A stretch of 60,891 bases of DNA from Trichomonas tenax (taxonomy: Eukaryota; Parabasalia; Trichomonadida; Trichomonadidae), in the NCBI GenBank assembly GCA_023091735.1, contig JALKBU010000209.1, positions 1 to 60,891 on the forward strand, written 5' to 3'. Numbering within the stretch: position 1 is the first letter of the stretch; every line of letters starts with the position of its first letter. Under the pieces are notes generated by a model. That model ran no database searches, had not been told where the DNA came from, and was given only the letters and a program-made list of their open reading frames with translations. A program made the translations under genes and the position numbers. Shown piece by piece: positions 17,245-26,167 of the stretch.

Positions 17245-20200
17245 ATGTTTTCCTTGCTTAGCGTGCAAGTTCTCGGCAAAAAGTTCTGCTACAACAGCGT
17301 CGGAAACGCCGACTGCCCCAATGGTTCTATCGTTATCACAAAGTTCGACGACATTCGCAATAGTTTGAATGATACAGACACAGAGGTTGAACTTCATGTG
17401 TTCTCTTCATCGGCAGCACCTTTCCAGTGCTCTAATATGTTCACTCGCAATATTCCAATCTCTGTTATCGGTCACGACGACGCTTATATTTCTTATGTCA
17501 TGTATCCAAGCGGCACAACATCTAATGCCGTCATCTCTATCAAGGACGTCACAATTCAAGCAAAGACAAACGGCAACAATCTCGAATTTGCAGATATAAC
17601 ACTCTCAAACGTAAATCTCGAGTTCACAGCAACAGACAATGTTCTCATCGCAAAGAAGATCACTGCAGATCTCCACGTGATGCAGCAATTGACATCAGTT
17701 CGTCCTCAATCTCTTTATATCGACTTTAGAAAACGCGGATCTATCCAAAAAACAACAACTGTTGAACTTAGTGCCGAAAGATCGGATGTTTTCTTCGTTC
17801 GCCCAACAACCAGCCTCGAATTGTTCATCAAAAACAGAGATGTTCAGGCAAAATTCGATAATAATGTCTTTCCTTTCTTAGTTATCAAGTATTTGGACTC
17901 AGCAATGGCTCTTGATCTTCACGCTGACCTCTACAACTTCAACATGGCCGTCAAATGCGATGAATTATTTGATCGAATCTCATTTGATGCAACAGTAAAC
18001 GGCGATTCCAAGCTCACTCTCGGTGCCAACACAGCCAGACTTTGCACTGAGAAGGATATCACGATCAAAGGCGGTTCTGTGATATTCGAAGATGTTGAAT
18101 ACCAAGCAAATCTCATTTTTGTTCCAGGCAGATACTCACTTATCCAAATCAAGGACAAAGCATACTTCAACACGATCGCACTCAACAATCACATTTTATC
18201 AATCAAATCTAATTTGGGAGCAATGCTCAAATCTGATTTAGTCAACTTCATTGGCATCTCCAAGATCACTGCCGACAGCCAGATCCGTCTTTTCGGTGAA
18301 AAGATCCATCTTGAAGGCGAAGTCAACATCACACATGAAAACTTCGCTTTAGAAGGATTCACAAGAATCAAAGGCACACTCCAGTCAGCCTACCTTCCAG
18401 CACTCACAACGCACAACCTCGTTCTCGAAATTCCAATTGGTTTCGATGATACGAACGGAATTACATTTTCAAGTTTGAAGGCTGAAACAGCCGAAGTTGA
18501 GCTTTCTCACAAAGCAATTCCAAGCGAGGATTCCAAGATGTGGGACCCACTCGTTAACAAACTGATCCCACTCTTCTCATCACCGACATTAGATGTCAAT
18601 CCAAACGTCAACGTCAATGTCCTCGCAAGCCAAGATCCATGGGCAATGTCGCACATCGCCTTCACGAAGGAGAGAGTCTCATACAAAACGCTCGTCAGGA
18701 ATAACGTTGTCTTGTTCAGGTTGGATGCAAACCCATTCCACACGTACAAGACACTCCTCTGGTCTGACTCTCCTGTCCAGTCTGCAACAGAGACAATCGT
18801 TAACAAGAATGCTGCTTGGAACGACTTCATCGATCCATATGCGAGGGGCATCAGATTCCTCATGCACAAGTCTGTCCCAAGAAGCGAGTTCGTCATCGAC
18901 GTCAATGTCCTCAAAGGCAACGGTCAATCTGTTGAATTGTACTTGACAAAGTCTCCATATGCTGGCGCTGAAATCCTTCCAACAGTCGCAATCAATGTCG
19001 ACGGCATTAAGGATGTTTGCAAAGCTCTCACAATTGATAATGCCAACGTTGACTTCGTTTCTGAAAACTTAAACGCAGTCATCGAAGTTGATCGCTTCAC
19101 AGCCATCAACAACGCCAACTTCGAGTACAAGTTGTTCAAGGTTGAGTCAAATCTCATCGAGCTTCAGGACACAGTTATTCCAAACTTCGAGATGCACGCT
19201 GGCGACCGCATCACAGTTATCCCATCCGGCACAAACATCAACGTTATCTTCAACGAGTACGGCTGGACAATCAAAAACGGCATCCAGGAATCGTACACAA
19301 TCAGACAGAAAGTCGACATCACGCTCAAGATGCCCGTCCAAACATTCAGGCTTTCCCTCGCTGTTGAATCAGGTGCTCCGTCGATCAGATCGATGAAGGT
19401 TGAGTTCGAAGGCCACAGCTCACTCCACATTGCTAAGGAATTCGAGAAGTACACATCAATGCCACCGATCGTTGTCTCGTCATCCGACGATACACTGTTC
19501 TTAACAGTCCAAGGCACATACGTCCCTGTTGTCTTCAAGAACGCTAAGAAGGTCATCATCGGATCTGACGTCGAAGGCCTTGAGACAACATTCGCTGACA
19601 ACACAATCTACAATGGTGAGAGCTTAGAGCTTTCCATCACAGACACAAAGTTCGTCAAGTCGATCAGCATCGACCAGTTCAGACTCACAGACCCAGAAGA
19701 CTGCGACTCCATCTCTTTCAAGTCATCAGAGAACATCGCCATCAACACAGTCAGAGTTATGGCTTCGAGACTCGCAACACTCACAAACATCAATGCCAAG
19801 ACAGTCGTCGTTCACGACACAGAGCGCACAGAGCTCGTTAGCAGCAAGGTCGCATTAGTCAAAGTCCAAGGTGATCTCGGACTTGACAAGTTCCCATTCG
19901 TCACATTAACAGACTCTGTCATCTACAACATCTCAGTCGACATCGCTCAAATGTCTGTCGAGAAGCTTGATGACATGTCCAGGATGGTTGTTACAGTCAA
20001 CAGAGGCTTCGATCTTACAATGATCTCAGACAACATTTCCGTTTCTCTCCCATCAATTCTCGTTTCAGGAAAGATATTCTTAATCTCGAAAAAGGTCACG
20101 CAGCTCGCTTTCTACCTCATTATGTCTGAATCGCCAATCAGCCCAACATCCTCAACAACAGCCACAACAATCCCATACACATCTCAGTTCTCTGATATTA

Positions 20201-20406
20201 CGCCAACACAGGAGAGCCAGGAAACAGGCACAACATCAGGTGCTACAGTTGGCATCATTGTCGGTGTTTCCGTCGCTGTTGTCGCTGCTGTCGTCCTTGT
20301 CGTTTGGGCGATTTTGTACTACAGAAGCGTTCCAAAGGAGGACCTTGATTCCGAGGTTCTCACTGTTTCAAACGATTACATGCTTAAGGATGCAATGTCA
20401 GTGTAA
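17245..20406 (+). CDS. Large type I surface membrane protein, trichomonad-specific
   Basis: The 1053-residue product begins with a short hydrophobic stretch (MFSLLSVQVLG), which I read as a signal peptide. A long ectodomain of beta-rich sequence with few cysteines follows, then a Ser/Thr/Pro-rich stalk (about 960-1000). A single membrane helix (about 1002-1027, GIIVGVSVAVVAAVVLVVW) leads to a 27-residue cytoplasmic tail. The layout is that of trichomonad surface proteins. No known domain was recognised, and there are no BspA leucine-rich units. Codon use is G+C-rich through most of the gene, especially 18500-20400, suggesting strong expression. The short tail is the likely place for sorting signals, but no textbook motif is clear. 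Adhesion or host contact would be a guess. Confidence 0.7.
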   Translation: MFSLLSVQVLGKKFCYNSVGNADCPNGSIVITKFDDIRNSLNDTDTEVELHVFSSSAAPFQCSNMFTRNIPISVIGHDDAYISYVMYPSGTTSNAVISIKDVTIQAKTNGNNLEFADITLSNVNLEFTATDNVLIAKKITADLHVMQQLTSVRPQSLYIDFRKRGSIQKTTTVELSAERSDVFFVRPTTSLELFIKNRDVQAKFDNNVFPFLVIKYLDSAMALDLHADLYNFNMAVKCDELFDRISFDATVNGDSKLTLGANTARLCTEKDITIKGGSVIFEDVEYQANLIFVPGRYSLIQIKDKAYFNTIALNNHILSIKSNLGAMLKSDLVNFIGISKITADSQIRLFGEKIHLEGEVNITHENFALEGFTRIKGTLQSAYLPALTTHNLVLEIPIGFDDTNGITFSSLKAETAEVELSHKAIPSEDSKMWDPLVNKLIPLFSSPTLDVNPNVNVNVLASQDPWAMSHIAFTKERVSYKTLVRNNVVLFRLDANPFHTYKTLLWSDSPVQSATETIVNKNAAWNDFIDPYARGIRFLMHKSVPRSEFVIDVNVLKGNGQSVELYLTKSPYAGAEILPTVAINVDGIKDVCKALTIDNANVDFVSENLNAVIEVDRFTAINNANFEYKLFKVESNLIELQDTVIPNFEMHAGDRITVIPSGTNINVIFNEYGWTIKNGIQESYTIRQKVDITLKMPVQTFRLSLAVESGAPSIRSMKVEFEGHSSLHIAKEFEKYTSMPPIVVSSSDDTLFLTVQGTYVPVVFKNAKKVIIGSDVEGLETTFADNTIYNGESLELSITDTKFVKSISIDQFRLTDPEDCDSISFKSSENIAINTVRVMASRLATLTNINAKTVVVHDTERTELVSSKVALVKVQGDLGLDKFPFVTLTDSVIYNISVDIAQMSVEKLDDMSRMVVTVNRGFDLTMISDNISVSLPSILVSGKIFLISKKVTQLAFYLIMSESPISPTSSTTATTIPYTSQFSDITPTQESQETGTTSGATVGIIVGVSVAVVAAVVLVVWAILYYRSVPKEDLDSEVLTVSNDYMLKDAMSV

Positions 20407-20780
20407 TAAACTCTTCTATCTATTATGTTGTAAAGCGAGAATTCTTAAATAATGAAAACTTGGCATCTGCAGTATTTTAAAAAGTTTTTGATTGAATTCA
20501 ACAAATTCGAAATATTTTTTAAATAATTGAAGGCATAACATCAAATTGAGTATTTCGTTATAGTTTCAAAAGATATTTTATCTAAATATGTTTTGATAGA
20601 GTGTTATGATGATTTTTATATTTTAACCTTAAAACTTTATATAATGAATAAATAAAATCATAACATATATGCCATTAGGTGATTATAGTTTTAAAAGAAT
20701 TTTTGAATGAAAATGTTTAGATAATGAGTTGTGATGAAATTAAATATTAACCTTAAATATTATTTTAACGTCTTTTAAAA
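20407..20780. other. Spacer with two AACCTTAAA words
   Basis: AT-rich. Two similar stretches ending in TTTTAACCTTAAAA (about 20624) and ATTAACCTTAAATA (about 20746) are spaced about 122 bp apart, the second some 30 bp before the next ATG. Their function is unknown. Confidence 0.35.
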
Positions 20781-21914
20781 ATGACTTCTTCCACAAATTC
20801 GAACTTTCTGAACGAAATCATTCAAAATCTGATAATGGGAATGCACATTTCCCGTCTTCCTCCCCATTGTCTCCCTTTTTTGCACGAACCTTTGCTTAGA
20901 GAGAAGCAAAAAGCGATTCAAACGGGAAGAGTTGATATTGTCAAGAAAATTCAAGCAATTTCAAGGCAGCTTGACGATGCTTGTCTCTCTGCAAAGAAGA
21001 AATCAGATTCTCGACCGAAAATTAAATCAAGTTCAAGTTCTGGTTCATTTATTTCGAATTCCAGCAAATCCTCAACGCAAAACAGCTACATAAAGAAACT
21101 TCTCGAAGGAGAATTCGCAGAACTCGCTGATCCACAATTAATTTCGCAAATAATTCCAATTTTGAAAAAAGAAAAGAAAGACGAGATAGCACGCGGAAAC
21201 TACCATCAGGCGAAGATAATAACCGACATGATCACCGAATTTCGCAACAGATCCACAGATTCAATCTGCGAAAGCGAAAATATAGGAAAATACATGTCCT
21301 ATCAGTCCCAGCTTGCGCGCGCTGAGATAGAGTTCAAGAATACGAAAGATTATTACGACCACCACAAAAAATTGATGATGATGAAACACATGAAAGCTGT
21401 TTCTGAATTAAATGAACTCCACGAACAACAAATTGTTGATTTCGAGAAAACATGGCCTTCCGAGCTCCCTCCGAGCCACAGGAAGCTCAGCAAGGCCGCG
21501 CTGGAGATGCGCACGAAGGAGAAAACGATGGTGAACGTCGGGATGTTCGATGAAGCAGAACAATGTCGCGATATTGCGGATTGGCTCGAATTTAAAGATT
21601 TAAACGAACAGAAAATGAGATATGAGATCGATTTCAACAGAGGACTTTTGCATCTGAAGAGAGCACAAGAGAAGGAATTGAACTATATGAATTTCAAGTA
21701 TGCGAATCGGATGGATGAATTAAAAGCTGAAGAAGAACGCGAAATACTTAAAATGGAACAAATGATACAAAATATTAAGCATAAGATAGAACCAGAAGAT
21801 CGATCGCTGCTCATTCATGAGAAGAGGTTCTCAATGGGTCTGCTTGACTCATCAGAAGCGAGAGCTAAAAACATATCGGCTGCAAAAATCGTTTACAAGC
21901 AACGGAAGAATTAA
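20781..21914 (+). CDS. Coiled-coil protein, trichomonad conserved type
   Basis: The 377-residue product is not a recognised family. Visible parts are: an N-terminal helical segment with an HCLPFLHEPLLREKQKAI pattern; a Ser-rich linker (about 75-105); a second similar helical unit starting KKLLEGEFAELADPQLIS; and a long charged coiled coil from about 175 to 345. The repeated units, each with a hydrophobic start, a Pro/Asp turn and a basic helix, recall cytoskeleton-associated coiled-coil proteins that are numerous in trichomonads. There is no signal peptide or membrane segment. The start is the first ATG after in-frame stops, 10-15 bases after a GTCTTTTAA word that is at best a weak initiator. 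Confidence 0.65.
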   Translation: MTSSTNSNFLNEIIQNLIMGMHISRLPPHCLPFLHEPLLREKQKAIQTGRVDIVKKIQAISRQLDDACLSAKKKSDSRPKIKSSSSSGSFISNSSKSSTQNSYIKKLLEGEFAELADPQLISQIIPILKKEKKDEIARGNYHQAKIITDMITEFRNRSTDSICESENIGKYMSYQSQLARAEIEFKNTKDYYDHHKKLMMMKHMKAVSELNELHEQQIVDFEKTWPSELPPSHRKLSKAALEMRTKEKTMVNVGMFDEAEQCRDIADWLEFKDLNEQKMRYEIDFNRGLLHLKRAQEKELNYMNFKYANRMDELKAEEEREILKMEQMIQNIKHKIEPEDRSLLIHEKRFSMGLLDSSEARAKNISAAKIVYKQRKN

Positions 21915-22192
21915 TTTATTTGTTATTATAATTTGTTTGTGTATAAATGTTTGTTATTTGATTACCTCATATTCTTTCACTAAAGCTCTATCATCTTAAC
22001 ATATTAAAACATCACAAATCAAATCACGTGAAAACTTTTCTTTAATGAAATTATCATGAGAAAAATCATTTTAAAAATCTCTAAAATAAGCTCAGATATA
22101 TGAAAACCAAAGTGATTTATGTTGTTGTAATATATTGAAAGTCATATTTAGAGAATATAATATTCAAAATTAATATTTTATTATAATATTAT
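21915..22192. other. Spacer between convergent genes (21915-22191)
   Basis: AT-rich DNA between the 3' ends of the coiled-coil gene and the AOS1-like gene. It holds nothing distinctive. Confidence 0.3.
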
Positions 22193-22746
22193 TAAATAAC
22201 AGGGACAACTTTAGCTGCGTAGTTTGATGGCGAGTAATCAAGCTTCAAAGCGATTGGTTTTTCGATTGGAGGAAGATGATCAACAATCATTTGTGATATG
22301 AGTGCACCACAGATGCTGTAACCGAGATCATCAGATTTCTCATCATCTTTTTCGAATTCTATGTTTTCTATATCGTAAATGAAATAAGCAGCTGTATTGA
22401 AACAAACAACGACGACTTTCTTTGATTTTATTGCTTCTGCAATCGTTTCATTGTCAGAATCGAACAAACAAATAATATCAAAGGATGAAAAATCAATATT
22501 ATTTGTGAAAAACATCTTTGAATTCGGATTTAGTGTTGAGAGAACCTCCAATTCATGATTCTGTTTGTTGTCATCGCCATAAATCGCAATTCCTCCAACT
22601 CCTGCTAAAATTAGATTTTTCATGCATTCGATTGAGGCGTGATTTATTCCCCTGACGAAGACAGAACTCGCCTGGAGCCTCCTCTGCGTCTCGAATCCCC
22701 ACGCTCTGATTTGTCTGTCATATCTGTTCACATCGCTTGTAGACAT
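22192..22746 (-). CDS. Miniature AOS1/SAE1-like SUMO-activating enzyme subunit
   Basis: The first 55 residues match the start of AOS1/SAE1: RYDRQIRAWGFETQRRLQAS, then a strand and KNLILAGVGGIAIYGDD. The last 60 match its end: SICGALISQMIVDHLP with a short core strand after it. The product has only 184 residues against about 340 for typical AOS1, so the middle, including most of the ThiF-fold helices, is missing. The glycine-rich loop is replaced by RGINHASIE. In known SUMO E1 enzymes AOS1 does not bind the catalytic ATP but supplies an arginine from its N-terminus; the Arg in RYDRQIR is present here. It may be a minimal AOS1 partner for UBA2 or a structural relative. Confidence 0.65.
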   Translation of the reverse strand: MSTSDVNRYDRQIRAWGFETQRRLQASSVFVRGINHASIECMKNLILAGVGGIAIYGDDNKQNHELEVLSTLNPNSKMFFTNNIDFSSFDIICLFDSDNETIAEAIKSKKVVVVCFNTAAYFIYDIENIEFEKDDEKSDDLGYSICGALISQMIVDHLPPIEKPIALKLDYSPSNYAAKVVPVI

Positions 22747-22837
22747 TTTCTCGAAATTTTGGTGAAAACGATATAAGAATCAACAGCATAGTCCAAAAAT
22801 GGTGTTCACATTTATTACTATATAATTTTAAAAATTA

Positions 22838-22868
22838 TTTACGTGTCAAACGCTAAATTTACTTGTCA
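22838..22868 (-). promoter_or_regulatory. Two TTTAC(G/T)TGTCA motifs exactly 20 bp apart
   Basis: TTTACGTGTCA lies at 22838-22848 and TTTACTTGTCA at 22858-22868. They stand about 90 bp upstream of the AOS1-like start codon. The rest of the spacer to the Rab gene (to 23366) holds two more related words, GTCATGTAAAG (about 23178) and TTTGACGTGTAGAG (about 23287), nearer the Rab start. Confidence 0.5.
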
Positions 22869-23366
22869 TATTTCTGCATAATCACATCAAAATCTCAATA
22901 ACAGGCCAATATTGAATAAAAACTCTTTTAGAATATAACTATAAAAATCAAACTCTATAATTTTCTCTCGCCAATTTAACAAAAATCGAAAAAATATCAA
23001 ATATTATACAGAGTCCACACAATCAAAGATTGAACACAATTCATCCCAGTTATTTCACTGAATGGTATAATAAAAACAATATTCTTGTATTTTTCAATAA
23101 AGCTGTGAAAATTAGAAATTGATATTTGATTAGATATTAAATATAAAGAGAAAATAAGAATATAAAAATTTAGGATTATGTCATGTAAAGTTCTAAAATG
23201 AAAATATAGAAAATGATAAAAATGTGATATCTATAAACTACAAAAGTATGTGAATACAAAAATATGATAAAAATGATAATTTATATTTGACGTGTAGAGT
23301 GTCAAAACGGTTGACGATTTCCCGTCCACAGTTTTATAAAAAAAAGAATTACGGTTTGCCATTGAG

Positions 23367-23978
23367 ATGACATCAGCAGACTTCGACCTTTTATTCAAGG
23401 TTCTCTTGATCGGCGACTCCGGCACAGGCAAGTCGTGCCTTCTCATCCGCTTCGCCGAGGACATCTTCAGCGACAACTATATTTCAACAATCGGCGTCGA
23501 CTTCAAGATCAAAACAATCAGCGTTGACGGAAAAACAATCAAAATGCAGGTCTGGGATACAGCCGGCCAGGAGCGCTTCCGCACAATCACAGCGAGCTAC
23601 TACCGTGGCTCCAATGGCATCATTCTCGTTTATGATGTCACAAACCGCGACTCATTCGATCACATCAACTACTGGATGAAGGAAATAGACCGCCTCGCTG
23701 CACCAGATGTTTGCCGCCTCATTGTCGGTAACAAGTCCGACCTTAGCGATAAGCGCGTTGTCACAACAGAGGAGGGCCAGTCACTCGCTCAGCAGTACGG
23801 TGTCTCATTCCTCGAGACAAGTGCCCTCGGAAACTCTAACGTCGATGAGATGTTCACAGCTATGGCAAAGGCTATGCGCAAGAAACAGGGCGCAACAAGT
23901 GGTGGCGAATCAGGAAATAATGCCGTCCCTCTCAAGCCAGCTAGAAAGGTTGAGGGCGAGTCCGGATGCGCCTGCTAA
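23367..23978 (+). CDS. Rab1/Ypt1-like small GTPase
   Basis: The 203-residue product has every guanine-nucleotide motif intact: GDSGTGKS (P-loop, residues 17-24), the effector loop ISTIGVDFK (about 40-48), WDTAGQERFR (about 64-73), GNKSDL (about 123-128) and ETSAL (about 152-156). The Rab-family segments YYRGSNGIILVYDVT and KIKTI are present. It ends Gly-Cys-Ala-Cys, a CxC double geranylgeranylation signal. The effector region and switch II are closest to Rab1/Rab8-type proteins, which act in ER-Golgi and secretory traffic. The gene is G+C-rich. A CCATTGAG initiator-like word lies 6 bases before the ATG. Confidence 0.92.
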   Translation: MTSADFDLLFKVLLIGDSGTGKSCLLIRFAEDIFSDNYISTIGVDFKIKTISVDGKTIKMQVWDTAGQERFRTITASYYRGSNGIILVYDVTNRDSFDHINYWMKEIDRLAAPDVCRLIVGNKSDLSDKRVVTTEEGQSLAQQYGVSFLETSALGNSNVDEMFTAMAKAMRKKQGATSGGESGNNAVPLKPARKVEGESGCAC

Positions 23979-24872
23979 ACATTATATTTTTTTTATTCTA
24001 CCTCTAAACACTTTCAGATGGATATACATTACCCCCGCAAATTTTTAACGTATTTTGAATTACTTTTTTACAAGCTGGAATTCAATTTCTTATTAAAATC
24101 CGACCACTTAAGTTTTCTTGTTCCTTTTGATTCTATTCAAAGTCCCCGTTCTATGTTTAAGTTTTCATCCTCTCAAACATTGGAGATAATTCCCATCATC
24201 ATGTAAAAATGAATAATTTTTTATTCCATTTTTATTATATCTCGATTTTTCTTGTTTATTTTTTTGTATTTTTTGCAAAACTTTTAATACACAATACTAA
24301 ATTATTGAGATTATTTATGTATGAACCATTGAAAGTTACAAAAATCTAATATTTCCCTTAGAAAAATTTATTATTTAGCTTAAATCAATTTTCTGTCTTA
24401 TGAATATTCTTAATTTCCATAGAGATATTAGTTTCTAAATGAAATCAGACATTTTTTTAAATATTTTTTTTATTCTCAATTATCACATAAAAATAGATTT
24501 TTTCTTCAAGAATAAGCAATGCATTGAATTGCGAGATGATGTGCAACATATGAAATGCATTTTAATTTGTCATATGCATGGAGGGCAAAAGAGCATATTT
24601 TCAAAGATATGAGATGGTATCAAGATTATTCTTCATGATAAATATATTGTCGAAGAGCTTGCATATATAAATATGAAGGATAAATAGTTATATAATGTAT
24701 ATTGATTGATTCAAGTTAGCATATTTATCTCCTTGTATAAAAATATACTAAAAATAAGTTTTTCTCGGTATTTTATCGATCAATGGGCAATTTTTGTTTG
24801 ACTTTTTGTGATTATTTTAGTAGTTCTATCAAACTCGAACAAAAAAGAATTATCACAAAACGTGACTTCATA
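23979..24872. other. Spacer, no supported genes
   Basis: AT-rich DNA. A frame open from 24783 runs into the next gene, but its first 30 codons do not resemble that protein and I treat them as leader or spacer. A TTGTCATATGCATGG word near 24570 is the only motif-like element seen. Confidence 0.4.
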
Positions 24873-25583
24873 ATGGAGAGTCTTCAAGAATATGGAGACG
24901 CGGCGCTGATAGAACTCCATAATCAAGAGAAAGAACTCACAGAGAGACTCCAGAAAGAACTGAATCAATTGCACCTCGAAGTGGAAGCGATTGAGAGAGA
25001 AAGAGAAATGAAAGAAGAAGGAGAACTGAATGAGATCAATAAAAGACTCGTAAAATTGAAGTGCGAGAACCACATTCTCCAAATGCGCGTAAAACATGAA
25101 GAAAAAACGAACGAAACAATATTATCTAAAAATTTATCAACAATAAAGCGCGAGAAAAGCATGTTCAGCGATTACTCTAACGAAATAGAGAAGAATTCAC
25201 GTATACAAAGAGAAACAGAATTAGATTCAATCAATGAATTAGTTCAAAAGTGCCAAACAATGATGAGCTCGAATTCACTCACAGACGACGTCATTAGAGA
25301 CACGATATCATCGCTGATAAACTACCTACAGAAGCACGAAAACTCATTGATTGAAGATTCGAAGAAAATTGATCAAAAAGTTGAACAAGAAGCCCAAGAA
25401 AACTTGGAGCTACAGAAAGCTATAGAGCTTGTTAGTGCTGGAATCAATATTAATCGTCGAAGAACGAGTATTGGTGTGGACGCATTTTTTGGACCAACAA
25501 ATATTAATCCCAGCAGAAGACACAGTGAAGCTGTGCCGATCTCTTTGAGAAAGCGGCAATCCACTGGTCAAAAGAATAAGTAG
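24873..25583 (+). CDS. Coiled-coil protein, uncharacterised
   Basis: The 236-residue product is almost entirely a charged coiled coil from about residue 5 to 190, with regular Leu/Ile heptads and many Glu/Lys pairs. A basic, Ser/Arg-rich tail follows (NRRRTSIGVDAF, SRRHSEAVPI) with several possible R-R-x-S kinase sites. No family is recognised; cytoskeletal scaffolding is the usual role of such proteins. I chose the ATG at 24873 because TTCATA immediately precedes it and the upstream in-frame part (from 24783, adding 30 residues with FCLTFCDYF) looks unlike the rest. The longer form is possible. Confidence 0.55.
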   Translation: MESLQEYGDAALIELHNQEKELTERLQKELNQLHLEVEAIEREREMKEEGELNEINKRLVKLKCENHILQMRVKHEEKTNETILSKNLSTIKREKSMFSDYSNEIEKNSRIQRETELDSINELVQKCQTMMSSNSLTDDVIRDTISSLINYLQKHENSLIEDSKKIDQKVEQEAQENLELQKAIELVSAGININRRRTSIGVDAFFGPTNINPSRRHSEAVPISLRKRQSTGQKNK

Positions 25584-25765
25584 AATAAACTATATATGTA
25601 GATATTATCATTTGCTTCATCTTTGACATAACATGAAGTGACTGCTAAAGATCTGGAAGCAAAATCAATCAAAATTTGCACAATATCAAATTTAATAATG
25701 TTGATAAAAACAGTTTAGAATCGTCAACTTGTATGAAATCGATACCCGTTACCATGTGACTTGTT
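25584..25765. other. Short spacer between convergent genes
   Basis: AT-rich, 182 bp, nothing recognised. Confidence 0.4.
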
Positions 25766-26134
25766 TTACTCAGTCTTGATTTCGAAATCACTGCCACAAA
25801 GTGGACAAGCTCTATTTCCTTGTTTCTTGATCCACGAATCAATGCAGTGCTGATGGTACTTGTGTCCGCACTTACCTGTGGCAATTGGACATGACTGTGT
25901 AATGTTTTTAGCTTCCCATTGACTGCATGGGCTGAGAAACTCACTTTTGCATATAGCGCACATTGCCTGTTCTCCTTCCCACGATGACAAGAAGACAGGC
26001 GCGAATTTTGAGATGATGAATTTCATTTGAGAATTAATTTTTGGCTTGTTTGCGGAGGGCTTATTTGCTGGTGCAGCCTTCTGTGGCTGTTTCTCCGGTG
26101 CTGTGGGCTCAGCTGATTTTGGTTGCGCTTCCAT
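25766..26134 (-). CDS. RBX1-like RING-H2 subunit of cullin ubiquitin ligases
   Basis: The 122-residue product has a Pro/Lys/Ala-rich N-terminus of about 45 residues and a C-terminal RING-H2 domain. Its metal ligands read AICKSEF, then a long insert containing QSCPIATGKCGHKYHQHCIDSW and ACPLCGSDF. The extended first zinc region with an extra Cys pair and the GKCGHKYHxHCI-x-x-W block are typical of RBX1/RBX2, which bind E2 enzymes within cullin-RING ligases. Strands before the RING (MKFIISKFAPVFLSSW) take the place of the cullin-binding strand. A longer frame starts at 26185, but a TTCATTC initiator lies inside it (26161-26167), so the ATG at 26132-26134 is preferred, with a leader of about 31 bases. 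Confidence 0.8.
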   Translation of the reverse strand: MEAQPKSAEPTAPEKQPQKAAPANKPSANKPKINSQMKFIISKFAPVFLSSWEGEQAMCAICKSEFLSPCSQWEAKNITQSCPIATGKCGHKYHQHCIDSWIKKQGNRACPLCGSDFEIKTE

Positions 26135-26167
26135 TATTTGGCGAAATTCGAAATAAAATTTGAATGA

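Noticed and set aside
18507..19604. Several minus-strand frames of 60-146 codons within the surface-protein gene
   Set aside because: They are shadows of a long G+C-rich gene on the other strand, without motifs of their own.
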